A stretch of DNA of 5,168 bases, taken from the NCBI GenBank assembly GCA_903928275.1, contig CAIYQJ010000133.1, positions 1 to 5,168 of the forward strand. Reading direction: 5' to 3'. Position numbers and translations under genes: made by a program. The stretch's first letter is position 1; each line of letters opens with the position of its first letter. This stretch comes from an uncultured Chloroflexota bacterium. GTDB taxonomy: Bacteria > Chloroflexota > Limnocylindria > Limnocylindrales > CSP1-4. This document shows, piece after piece, positions 1 through 4,938 of the stretch. The notes beneath the pieces were generated by a model. That model was not told the DNA's origin and made no database searches. It saw only the letters and a list, made by a program, of their open reading frames with translations.

Positions 1-10
1 CGCGCGCCGC

Positions 11-78
11 CGCTGACGCTCGGGCGTGCCGCTCGGCGCGTGCCGCTCGGGCGTTGACGCGTGGGCGCTGACGCTCGG
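11..78. repeat. Short direct repeats (14-bp period plus a 13-bp pair)
   Basis: The 13-mer GCGTGCCGCTCGG occurs at 24-36 and again at 38-50, a 14-bp period. A second 13-mer, CGCTGACGCTCGG, occurs at 11-23 and at 66-78. These are exact copies read directly from the sequence. The array may continue to the left beyond the window edge. I see no coding meaning for it. Confidence 0.8.
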
Positions 79-80
79 CG

Positions 81-150
81 GCGGCCGCGACCAGGCGCCG
101 AGGCCGGATGCCGCGGCCGCGACCAGGCGCCGAGGCCGGATGCCGCGGCC
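81..150. repeat. Perfect 32-bp tandem repeat, about 2.2 copies
   Basis: Positions 81-118 are repeated exactly at 113-150 with a period of 32 bp, giving 70 bp of perfect tandem repeat. The unit includes GACCAGGCGCCGAGGCCGG and a GATGCC segment, and it carries the palindromic CGCGGCCGCG at the unit junction. The identity is 100%, which suggests a recent duplication. It ends about 160 bp before the ferredoxin start. Confidence 0.9.
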
Positions 151-199
151 CCGGGCGACGCCGTCCGCCGAGTGCGCGGAAGACTGCGGCGCGAACGCC

Positions 200-213
200 T
201 GTGGGGTTCCACA
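200..213. other. Small perfect hairpin in the ferredoxin upstream region
   Basis: TGTGG (200-204) and CCACA (209-213) form a 5-bp stem with the loop GGTT. The right arm runs directly into the 8-bp palindrome CACATGTG (210-217). The position, about 100 bp before the ferredoxin start, could be an upstream terminator remnant or a protein-binding site. The sequence alone does not decide. Confidence 0.4.
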
Positions 214-236
214 TGTGCGCCACACACCTCTCCCAC

Positions 237-246
237 CCGCATGCGG
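237..246. promoter_or_regulatory. Perfect 10-bp palindrome CCGCATGCGG, candidate operator
   Basis: CCGCATGCGG is fully self-complementary and sits 68 bp upstream of the ferredoxin start codon, just before the less GC-rich stretch GAAACCTTGTGACC. That location is typical for a dimeric transcription factor site. I cannot name the regulator, and a 10-bp palindrome of this composition can also arise by chance. Confidence 0.3.
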
Positions 247-302
247 AAACCTTGTGACCAGTCGGCGCCTCTTTCCCTGCACCGACCCCGACACGACTTC
301 AC

Positions 303-308
303 AGGAGG
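303..308 (+). promoter_or_regulatory. Ribosome binding site of the ferredoxin gene (AGGAGG)
   Basis: A full consensus AGGAGG stands 5 nt before the GTG at 314. It decides the start: the frame stays open back to position 26, but only this GTG has a ribosome binding site, and the protein read from it begins like known 7Fe ferredoxins. Confidence 0.85.
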
Positions 309-313
309 CCGCC

Positions 314-595
314 GTGGCATTCGTCATCGCAGCACCGTGCGTGGATCACCAGGACCAGGAATGCATGGCGGTCTGCCCCGTGGACTGCATCACGTTCGAC
401 GCGGGCGACCGGAAGGCGTACATCGACCCGGACGCGTGCATCGAATGCGGATCGTGCGTGCCGGCATGTCCGCAGAACGCCATCTACGCGGTTCGCGACC
501 TCCCGAAGGAATGGGCGTTCTTCGCCGAGGTGGATCGCGGCTGGTATATCGACCCGGTGTGGGCACGCGCGGCCGTCGACGAGCTCGCGGCCTGA
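314..595 (+). CDS. fdxA: 7Fe ferredoxin (3Fe-4S plus 4Fe-4S, FdxA type)
   Basis: This 93-residue soluble electron carrier holds two iron-sulfur clusters. The N-terminus has the seven-iron pattern C9-x7-C17-x3-C21-P-V-D-C25, followed by the second motif C42-x2-C45-x2-C48-x3-C52-P. By analogy with Azotobacter ferredoxin I, C9, C17 and C52 should hold the 3Fe-4S cluster and C21, C42, C45 and C48 the 4Fe-4S cluster, with C25 free. The tail after about residue 62 (LPKEWAFF...) matches the LPxEW-type C-terminal segment of actinobacterial FdxA proteins. The length is close to the usual size for the short form. The GTG start follows a consensus AGGAGG. The reductase gene begins 10 nt after the stop, so the two are almost certainly cotranscribed. 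The likely role is one-electron transfer with the adjacent NADP reductase; the downstream acceptor is unknown. Confidence 0.95.
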   Translation: MAFVIAAPCVDHQDQECMAVCPVDCITFDAGDRKAYIDPDACIECGSCVPACPQNAIYAVRDLPKEWAFFAEVDRGWYIDPVWARAAVDELAA

Positions 596-605
596 GGGCG
601 GCCCG

Positions 606-1454
606 ATGACGACGGACGCCATCACGACCGTGCGGACCTCGAGCGTGCTCGGCGCGCCGCCGCTCGCTCGATCAGCGCTGGGAGCCGGGCCGACCGGGAC
701 GCGCGCTCCCCGCCCGGTCGCCGCAGAGAACGCGACGATCGTGGAGCGGGAGGACATCAGCGCCAGCGTCGCGCGGTTCGTCGTCCGGCCGGACGGTCCC
801 ATGCTCCCCTTCCGTGCCGGCCAGTACCTGGCCCTCGGCCTTCGACTGGATGGTCGCATGGTCCAGCGTCCGTACTCCACGGCTGCATGCCCGCGGACGG
901 CAAGCGCCCACGAGTTCCTCGTCCGGCACGTGCCCGACGGCGCACTCACGCCGCACCTCTGGCACCTCGACGTGGGCGGCCGGGTGCACCTCGGACCACC
1001 GAAGGGGCTGTTCGTGCTCGAGGCCGACGACCCGCGCACGCACCTGCTCGTGTCATCGGGGACCGGCCTCGCCCCCTTCATCTCGATGACGCGCACCCTC
1101 GTGGACCGCGGGCAGCCGCCCCGGGTCGTCGTGGTGCACGGCGTGAGCCACGCCGCCGACCTCGCGTACCGCGACCGGCTCGACGCGTGGGATCGCGGCG
1201 GGCTGGTCAGGTACGTGCCCACCGTCTCCCGGCCGGGCGACCCGGCCAACGCGGCATGGCGCGGCCGGACGGGCCGGACCGACGCGGCACTGGCGGAGGC
1301 ATGCGGGGCACTCGACCCGGCGACCACGGTCGCCTACCTCTGCGGGAACCCGGGGATGGTGGACGGCGCCGAGCGGCTCCTCCGGTCGCGCGGGTTCGAC
1401 GACGTCCGCGCCGAGCGGTTCTGGGGACCCGGCCAGGCGACCGCCGCGGCCTGA
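606..1454 (+). CDS. fpr: Ferredoxin-NADP(+) reductase, bacterial FPR-like flavoprotein
   Basis: This 282-residue enzyme should move electrons between NADP(H) and ferredoxin through FAD. The N-terminal beta-barrel carries the FAD signature RPYS (88-91), preceded by FRAGQYLAL (69-77), the usual strand leading to it. The nucleotide-binding half has SGTGLAPFISM (151-161) and CGNPGMV (246-252), both standard for this superfamily. The end, AERFW at 269-273, resembles the VxxEKYW terminus of bacterial FPR enzymes but carries nine extra residues (GPGQATAAA). The first 40 or so residues are low-complexity Ala/Thr/Arg/Pro with no counterpart in typical FPRs. The start could therefore be later, although ATG 606 has a GAGGG 7 nt upstream and tight spacing to the ferredoxin stop. 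There is no membrane segment or extra Fe-S domain. Other FNR-fold oxidoreductases share these motifs; the paired ferredoxin favours the FPR assignment. Confidence 0.88.
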   Translation: MTTDAITTVRTSSVLGAPPLARSALGAGPTGTRAPRPVAAENATIVEREDISASVARFVVRPDGPMLPFRAGQYLALGLRLDGRMVQRPYSTAACPRTASAHEFLVRHVPDGALTPHLWHLDVGGRVHLGPPKGLFVLEADDPRTHLLVSSGTGLAPFISMTRTLVDRGQPPRVVVVHGVSHAADLAYRDRLDAWDRGGLVRYVPTVSRPGDPANAAWRGRTGRTDAALAEACGALDPATTVAYLCGNPGMVDGAERLLRSRGFDDVRAERFWGPGQATAAA

Positions 1455-1484
1455 CCCGACGCCTGACTCGCAGCCTGACTCGCG
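1449..1484. repeat. 12-bp tandem repeat across the reductase stop codon, 3 copies
   Basis: GCCTGACCCGAC (1449-1460), GCCTGACTCGCA (1461-1472) and GCCTGACTCGCG (1473-1484) are three consecutive 12-bp units sharing GCCTGAC-CG. The first unit contains the last codons and the TGA stop of the reductase gene, so each later copy brings another in-frame TGA. The convergent Nudix gene begins its own repeat 17 bp further on. Confidence 0.8.
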
Positions 1485-1506
1485 ACTCGTTCCGCGTCAG
1501 GCGTCG
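1457..1506. terminator. Long inverted repeat between convergent genes, possible bidirectional terminator
   Basis: CGACGCCTGAC (1457-1467) is perfectly complementary to GTCAGGCGTCG (1496-1506), an 11-bp stem around a 28-nt loop. A shorter alternative pairs GCCTGAC at 1473-1479 with GTCAGGC at 1496-1502, leaving a 16-nt loop. The right arm covers the Nudix stop codon, so the structure would form in both transcripts. No T-run follows on either strand and the loop is long, so intrinsic termination is plausible but not certain. Confidence 0.4.
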
Positions 1507-2045
1507 CCGAGGGCGGCTGGAGACGCGTCGCCCAGGGCGGCCGAAGACGTGTCGCCCAGGGCGGCGACGAGCCGGTCGAGGAACGGTACCTGTGCGGCCT
1601 TGAGGCGGAGGCGCGCCTCGAGCAGATCGAACCACGCCACCCGGTCGATCTCGGGAAACGACATCACGCTGCCCGACCGCGGCGGCCATTCCATCTCGAA
1701 CGTGTTGCTCACGGCGGTCGCCGGGTCCAGGTCACCCTCGAGCGCCCATGCGACGACGAGCTTGCCGGACTTCTGGGTGATATCGCCGAGGTCGATCGCG
1801 GGGCCTTCCGGCGACGGGTGACCGGTCTCCTCGAAGAACTCGCGCCGGGCGACCTCCTCGACGGTCTCGCCGGGCTCCACCTCGCCCTTCGGGATCGTCC
1901 AGTGACCCGCGTCCCTCGTCGCCCAGAGCGGCCCGCCAGGGTGCGCGAGAAGGACCTCCGTCCCGCCGGGCCCGCCGCTCTCGCCAAGCGCGCGGCGCCA
2001 GAGGAGGATGCCGCCGCTCGTGCGGCCCGTCTTGTCGCGCGTCAT
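1497..2045 (-). CDS. Nudix hydrolase with a C-terminal 8-residue repeat tail
   Basis: This predicted 182-residue soluble enzyme should hydrolyse a nucleoside diphosphate linked to another moiety. The Nudix box GX5EX7REUXEEXGU is complete at 54-76: G54, E60, R68, E69, E72, E73 and G75, with His at the last, usually hydrophobic, position. The surrounding sequence (GGILLWRR at 11-18, VLLAHPGGPLWATRDAGHWT at 31-50) resembles the COG4119 group of predicted NTP pyrophosphohydrolases; the substrate cannot be read from sequence. After the domain, from about 161, the protein ends in AALGD repeated every 8 residues, encoded by a 24-bp DNA repeat. ATG 2045 is chosen because the family fold starts just after it. 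There is no clear Shine-Dalgarno, and an in-frame GTG at 2072 is the alternative. It stands divergent to the transporter gene and convergent to the reductase. Confidence 0.88.
   Translation of the reverse strand: MTRDKTGRTSGGILLWRRALGESGGPGGTEVLLAHPGGPLWATRDAGHWTIPKGEVEPGETVEEVARREFFEETGHPSPEGPAIDLGDITQKSGKLVVAWALEGDLDPATAVSNTFEMEWPPRSGSVMSFPEIDRVAWFDLLEARLRLKAAQVPFLDRLVAALGDTSSAALGDASPAALGDA
1501..1567. repeat. 24-bp imperfect tandem repeat coding the Nudix C-terminus
   Basis: Units at 1501-1524, 1525-1548 and 1549-1567 (partial) share the core GTCGCCNAGGGCGGC and differ at a few positions. The 24-bp period keeps the reading frame and gives the AALGD peptide at 161-165, 169-173 and 177-181 of the Nudix protein. 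The repeat runs right up to the Nudix stop codon, so the tail appears to have grown by in-frame duplication at the gene end. Confidence 0.85.
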
Positions 2046-2115
2046 GGCCCGGCGGGAGTCGCGTCCATGCACGGATGATGTCACGGGGCGCGATCGAGAC
2101 TCGCACACTGGCGCC
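2046..2115. promoter_or_regulatory. Divergent 70-bp intergenic region of the Nudix and VIT1-like genes
   Basis: Promoters for both genes must lie here or overlap the coding ends. The region holds a near-palindrome TCCATGCACGGA (2064-2075, one mismatched pair) and a 9-bp palindrome CGAGACTCG (2095-2103). Neither gene has a clear Shine-Dalgarno next to its ATG, so leaderless or very short leader transcripts are possible. One regulator bound in such a short gap could affect both genes; that is inference. Confidence 0.4.
2075..2083 (-). promoter_or_regulatory. Possible extended -10 element for the Nudix gene
   Basis: On the minus strand the sequence reads TGACATCAT: an extended TGn followed by CATCAT, which matches 4 of 6 bases of TATAAT. 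It would start transcription about 20 nt before the Nudix ATG at 2045. No good -35 box is visible. It is a weak candidate and overlaps the edge of the near-palindrome at 2064-2075. Confidence 0.25.
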
Positions 2116-2829
2116 ATGAGCGAGACAGCGGCTCCCCGCGGGATCCGGTCCCGCGCGGGCACATCATTCCAGGCATCGGTCGGCGACATCGTCTTCGGGA
2201 TGGAGGACGGTGCCGTCTCCATCTTCGGGCTCGTCTTCGGCGTCGCAGCCGCCGGGTCCACCAGCCAGGCGGTGGTCCTCGCCGGGGCGACGGGCGCGGT
2301 CGCCGCGGCCGTCTCGATGATGGCGGGGGCGTTCCTCGACACCCAGTCGGTGCGCGACAGGGCGCGCGCGGAGATCGAGGCGAAGCGCGAGGAGCTCGCG
2401 AAGGACCCCGACGGGGTGCGAGCGCGGATCGCCGGGCGACTGCGCGGCATCGGATTCACCGGTGACGAGGCGACGGTCGTGGTGACCGCGCTGACACGCG
2501 AGCCCGGCGCGATGCTCGCCTACGAGGAGGCCGTCGAGCTGCGGCTCGGCGACGCCGCCCACCAGGACCCGCGTGCCCACGCCGCGTGGATGTTCGGCGC
2601 GGACGTGATCGCGGCCGCGGTCCCGGTGCTCCCCTTCGTCTTCCTGCCGATCGACCAGGCGCGCGTGGTCTCGCTCGTCGTCACGACGACGCTGCTCGTC
2701 ATCCTCGGGATTGGACGCGGCGTCCTCGCGAAGCGCAGCGTCTTCGTCACGACGCTCGAGACGCTCGCCATCGCGGCGGCCGCCGCCATCGCCGGCGTCG
2801 CGATCGGCCGTCTCGTGGGCGGGGGGTGA
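2116..2829 (+). CDS. VIT1/CCC1 family transporter (iron or manganese), acidic domain reduced
   Basis: This 237-residue membrane protein belongs to the vacuolar iron transporter family, which moves Fe2+ or Mn2+ out of the cytoplasm. The first segment has the signature VGDIVFGMEDGAVSIFGLV (22-40), with D31 where the family keeps a conserved Asp. The second segment (about 52-76) contains the paired methionines M68-M69. A cytoplasmic helical region (77-145) follows, then three hydrophobic segments at about 157-178, 184-204 and 212-235, ending in the usual GRLVG. The cytoplasmic region keeps E86, E88, E92 and E93. Where relatives carry a second acidic cluster (a PExExxEL-like stretch) it reads PDGVRARIAGRL, basic rather than acidic, so metal capture may differ. 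ATG 2116 starts just before the conserved block and has no clear Shine-Dalgarno. The stop overlaps the next gene. Confidence 0.88.
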   Translation: MSETAAPRGIRSRAGTSFQASVGDIVFGMEDGAVSIFGLVFGVAAAGSTSQAVVLAGATGAVAAAVSMMAGAFLDTQSVRDRARAEIEAKREELAKDPDGVRARIAGRLRGIGFTGDEATVVVTALTREPGAMLAYEEAVELRLGDAAHQDPRAHAAWMFGADVIAAAVPVLPFVFLPIDQARVVSLVVTTTLLVILGIGRGVLAKRSVFVTTLETLAIAAAAAIAGVAIGRLVGGG

Positions 2830-3464
2830 GCGGGCCCGCACCCGTCGAGCTGCTCGGAGCCGGCGCCGCCTTCGGCCTCGCGGCCGGGCTGTCGCCGGGT
2901 CCGCTCATCGCGCTCGTCATCACGCAGACCGTGAGGCACGGCCCGCGCGAGGGCCTCAAGGTCGCTGCGGCACCGCTCATCACCGACGCGCCGATCGTCC
3001 TGGGCTCGGTGCTCCTGCTCTCGCGACTCTCATCGTCGGACGCCGTCCTCGGGATCATCGCGGTCGTCGGCGGCCTCTTCGTCGGGTACATCGCCATCGA
3101 CAGCGTCCGAACGACCCGCCTCGACGCCGGCGACGGCGCGGGTGAGCCGCGTTCGTGGCGCCAGGGCGCGCTCGTGAACGCGCTGAGCCCGCACCCGTAC
3201 CTCTTCTGGCTCACCGTGGGCGCGCCGATCCTCGTGACCGCCGCCGCTGCCGGACCGGCAGGCCCGGTCGCGTTCCTCGTCGGCTTCTACGCCTGCCTCG
3301 TCGGCTCCAAGGTGGCGGTCGCCGGGGCCGTTGGCGCGTCGCGCGGCGCGCTGACCGGTCGCGCCTACCCGTGGATCATGCGGGCGCTCGGCGCGGTCCT
3401 CTTCGCCTTCGCCTACCTGCTCCTCCGCGAGGGCGCGATCCTCCTGGGGATCTTCGGCAGCTGA
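2826..3464 (+). CDS. LysE/RhtB family exporter, translationally coupled to the VIT1-like gene
   Basis: This 212-residue membrane protein of the LysE/RhtB superfamily has six likely membrane segments (roughly 7-30, 43-67, 73-93, 126-145, 147-172 and 186-207). The family mark is GLSPGPLIALV (21-31), continuing to a conserved RHGPREGL (37-44). Its second-half counterpart is NALSPHPYLFWLTVGAP (118-134), equivalent to the NPK-LLFW block. The GTG start at 2826 shares the bases GTGA with the stop of the preceding gene, so the ribosome probably re-initiates; the G-rich stretch just before it can serve as binding site. Family members export amino acids such as lysine, threonine or homoserine, and related families move metal ions, so the substrate cannot be assigned. 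Coupling to a metal transporter makes a metal or stress-related substrate worth testing. Confidence 0.85.
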   Translation: MSGPAPVELLGAGAAFGLAAGLSPGPLIALVITQTVRHGPREGLKVAAAPLITDAPIVLGSVLLLSRLSSSDAVLGIIAVVGGLFVGYIAIDSVRTTRLDAGDGAGEPRSWRQGALVNALSPHPYLFWLTVGAPILVTAAAAGPAGPVAFLVGFYACLVGSKVAVAGAVGASRGALTGRAYPWIMRALGAVLFAFAYLLLREGAILLGIFGS

Positions 3465-3544
3465 TCCACCGGTCGCTGTCGATTCGGCCCTCGCCCCTTC
3501 GTCGTCCTCGTGCAGGGCGGAAGACACCGTCTGCTGACGATGAC

Positions 3545-3551
3545 AGGAGGT
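3545..3551 (+). promoter_or_regulatory. Strong ribosome binding site of the VOC gene (AGGAGGT)
   Basis: A complete AGGAGGT stands 4 nt before ATG 3556 and fixes that start. A strong site after a 91-bp gap suggests independent or high-level translation relative to the upstream exporter. I found no convincing promoter boxes or terminator between 3465 and 3544. Confidence 0.85.
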
Positions 3552-3555
3552 CTCC

Positions 3556-3897
3556 ATGGCCAGCCACGTGATCCACGTCGAGGTCCTGGGCAAGGACGCC
3601 AGGGCGCTCCAGGGGTTCTACGGCGACGTCTTCGGCTGGAGCTTCGACACCGACGACCCGACCGGGTACGGGATGTTCGACGGCGACGGCGACGGGATCG
3701 GCGGCGGCATCGGGCCGTCGAACGACGGCGGCGCCGGCCACGTCACGTTCTACGTCCACACGGACGACGCCGCGGCGACCCTCGCGACCGTGGAGGCGCG
3801 CGGCGGCCGGGTCCTCATGCCCCTCACCGAGGTGATGCCCGGCACGATGATCGCGCTCTTCGCCGACCCTGAGGGCCACGTCGTGGGGCTCATGTAG
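3556..3897 (+). CDS. VOC (glyoxalase/bleomycin-resistance fold) family protein
   Basis: This 113-residue protein is a single VOC domain. It opens with HVIHVEVLGKDARALQGFY (4-22), continues with DVFGWSF (24-30) and a GIGGGIG loop (47-53), then GHVTFYVHTDD (61-71), a helix, and the strand GRVLMPLTEV (84-93). The final TMIALFADPEGHVVGLM is typical of the small COG3324-like subgroup. H7 and H62 occupy places where metal-binding members have ligands, but the last strand stops at GLM without the usual terminal glutamate, so classic glyoxalase I chemistry is doubtful. An unusual acidic run, DGDGDG (42-47), precedes the glycine loop. Members of the fold detoxify aldehydes, open aromatic rings or bind antibiotics; the substrate here is unknown. 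It probably works as a homodimer. It stands alone or at the end of the transporter operon, followed by a terminator. Confidence 0.88.
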   Translation: MASHVIHVEVLGKDARALQGFYGDVFGWSFDTDDPTGYGMFDGDGDGIGGGIGPSNDGGAGHVTFYVHTDDAAATLATVEARGGRVLMPLTEVMPGTMIALFADPEGHVVGLM

Positions 3898-3923
3898 AGC
3901 CGACACCGCCTGGGGACAGCAGG

Positions 3924-3949
3924 ACGCCCGGCCGCGAGGGGCCGGGCGT
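3924..3949. terminator. GC-rich hairpin terminator after the VOC gene
   Basis: ACGCCCGGCC (3924-3933) pairs perfectly with GGCCGGGCGT (3940-3949), a 10-bp stem with the 6-nt loop GCGAGG, 26 bp after the VOC stop. On the plus strand it is followed by a short TTCGTG rather than a long T-run, as is common in very GC-rich bacteria. Because the stem is symmetric it could also stop transcripts arriving from the heliorhodopsin side. Confidence 0.7.
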
Positions 3950-4016
3950 TCGTGCGCCTGGAGGGCGTGGTCGGGGTCGGGCTGGCGGCGGTGCTGGCTC
4001 CCGTCGGGACGGAGCG

Positions 4017-4034
4017 GACCCTCAGCCGAGGGTC
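4017..4034 (-). terminator. Hairpin at the heliorhodopsin stop codon
   Basis: GACCCTC (4017-4023) and GAGGGTC (4028-4034) form a perfect 7-bp stem with a 4-nt loop. The arm nearest the gene includes two bases of the heliorhodopsin TGA. No T-run follows on the minus strand. It may help end or protect the heliorhodopsin transcript together with the larger hairpin at 3924-3949. Confidence 0.45.
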
Positions 4035-4869
4035 ACGGGCGAAGGACGCCGAAGAACACCTGCCACGCGAGGAGCGTCTTCGCGATGAGGCTGAGGAGCA
4101 TGTAGACGCGCTCGCCGTACAGGTAGTCGGTCCAGCGCCCGGTCTTCCGGTACTGCAGGACCATGTTGAACGCGAAGATGTTGAAGCTGACGAACAGCGT
4201 CACGAAGATCGCGATGACGAACCCGGGGATCGGTGCGGCGTTCGGCTCGGTGGCCGCGGTCGCCAGGGCGACGAAGATGACGATCCACGGGACGACGCCG
4301 GCGATGCAGCCGAAGACGTAGTGGAGCCACTGGACGCGCGGCCGGCCCTGGTTGCCGGCCTCCATGCTCCAGCCGAAGAGGTTCATCGCGGCATTGATGC
4401 CGAAGATCGCGATGAGCGTCCCGATCTCCTGGATCCCCGCCAGCGCGGCGATGACGACGATCATCACGCTCGACGAGAACGCGTACTCAACCCATCGCGC
4501 CGGGTTCTGGCCGGAGGCGAGGCTGCGCTCGTACCACCGGCGCGCGGGGAAGGAGACCGTGAAGTGGGCGATCGCGCTGAAGAGGAAGAAGAGCGCGACC
4601 ATGGGCCCGATCGGCATCGCGAAGAGCGTGCGTTGGGCCGGGACCAGGGTCTGGAGCGCCGAGTCGAAGCGCAGGAAGGAGCTGACGATCGGCGACGTCG
4701 CCATGGGGGTGATCGCGAACGAGAGCGCCAGGATGATCGCGAACTGGATGAAGTGCAGCGCGGACAGCGACACGTTCCAGCGGAACAGGCTGCGCCCGCG
4801 GTCGGCGGGGATCGGTGCGACATGCTCGTCGAGGACGAGCGAGGGCGCGATGGGCGTAACGGCGGTCAT
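4033..4869 (-). CDS. heR: Heliorhodopsin (retinal-binding seven-helix photoreceptor)
   Basis: This 278-residue, seven-helix protein is clearly a heliorhodopsin, a rhodopsin family with its N-terminus in the cytoplasm, opposite to type 1 rhodopsins. The helices lie roughly at 33-53, 86-106, 129-148, 150-169, 182-204, 216-238 and 253-276. K264 in SLIAKTLLAWQVF (260-272) is the retinal Schiff-base lysine, with S260 four residues before it. E128 in RWVEYAFSSSVMIV is the expected counterion, matching E107 of heliorhodopsin 48C12. H39 and H102 match its H23 and H80. GCIAGVVPW (187-195) and AIFGINAAM (154-162) are further family blocks. The N-terminus is about 16 residues longer than 48C12. ATG 4869 has a GAGG only 12 nt upstream, a weak site. 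The molecular role is not settled: the family does not pump ions and has a slow photocycle suggesting signalling. No retinal synthesis gene is nearby. The gene is alone on this strand. Confidence 0.95.
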   Translation of the reverse strand: MTAVTPIAPSLVLDEHVAPIPADRGRSLFRWNVSLSALHFIQFAIILALSFAITPMATSPIVSSFLRFDSALQTLVPAQRTLFAMPIGPMVALFFLFSAIAHFTVSFPARRWYERSLASGQNPARWVEYAFSSSVMIVVIAALAGIQEIGTLIAIFGINAAMNLFGWSMEAGNQGRPRVQWLHYVFGCIAGVVPWIVIFVALATAATEPNAAPIPGFVIAIFVTLFVSFNIFAFNMVLQYRKTGRWTDYLYGERVYMLLSLIAKTLLAWQVFFGVLRP

Positions 4870-4877
4870 CGGGATGC

Positions 4878-4885
4878 GAGGCCTC
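4878..4885 (-). promoter_or_regulatory. Palindrome GAGGCCTC containing the heliorhodopsin Shine-Dalgarno
   Basis: On the minus strand GAGG (4885-4882) is the only ribosome-binding-like sequence before ATG 4869, with a long 12-nt spacer. It forms half of the self-complementary GAGGCCTC. The site could pair between RNA molecules or be bound as DNA. Weak spacing suggests modest translation. Confidence 0.3.
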
Positions 4886-4910
4886 AGGATTCTGACGGTG
4901 GAGAGAGCAG

Positions 4911-4934
4911 GTCGAGCGCATGGTGGCTCTCGAC
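4911..4934 (-). other. Hairpin in the heliorhodopsin leader, proximal
   Basis: GTCGAG (4911-4916) is perfectly complementary to CTCGAC (4929-4934); after one mismatch two more GC pairs can form (4918-4919 with 4926-4927), leaving a 6-nt loop. It ends 41 nt before the heliorhodopsin start codon. It is a candidate RNA element or protein site. Confidence 0.4.
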
Positions 4935-4938
4935 GGCC

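Larger units (their letters stand above)
1..313. other. Non-coding repeat-rich region upstream of the ferredoxin gene
   Basis: I see no supportable gene in this stretch. Open frames run through it, but their translations are Arg/Ala/Gly-rich low complexity and no ribosome binding site supports a start. The left half (1-150) is made of short direct and tandem repeats, listed separately. The right half (about 190-313) looks like a promoter and leader region: it is less GC-rich and contains a small hairpin, a perfect 10-bp palindrome and finally the ferredoxin ribosome binding site. A TTGTGA at 252-257 resembles a -35 box, but no convincing -10 box follows at normal spacing, so I do not call a promoter. 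Confidence 0.6.

Noticed and set aside
26..313. Upstream in-frame extension of the ferredoxin
   Set aside because: It would translate the 32-bp repeats as low complexity, and the consensus ribosome binding site is at 303-308.
299..1327. Long minus-strand open frame opposite the ferredoxin and reductase genes
   Set aside because: Its translation is Arg/Ser/Ala-rich without any domain, and it lies fully opposite two well-supported genes. Long shadow frames are expected at this GC content.
887..1603. Alternative plus-strand frame inside the reductase gene running past its stop
   Set aside because: It is Arg/Pro-rich, has no motifs, and lies within a gene with clear FAD and NADP motifs.
2046..2459. 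Upstream in-frame extension of the Nudix gene
   Set aside because: It would overlap the transporter gene on the other strand and adds no domain. Only the short extension to GTG 2072 remains possible.
2586..2825. Upstream in-frame extension of the LysE-type gene
   Set aside because: It lies inside the transporter gene in another frame and reads as Arg-rich nonsense. The GTGA overlap gives a natural start.
3487..3518. Terminator between the exporter and the VOC gene
   Set aside because: Only GCCCT and AGGGC pair, across a 22-nt loop with no T-run; too weak to call.
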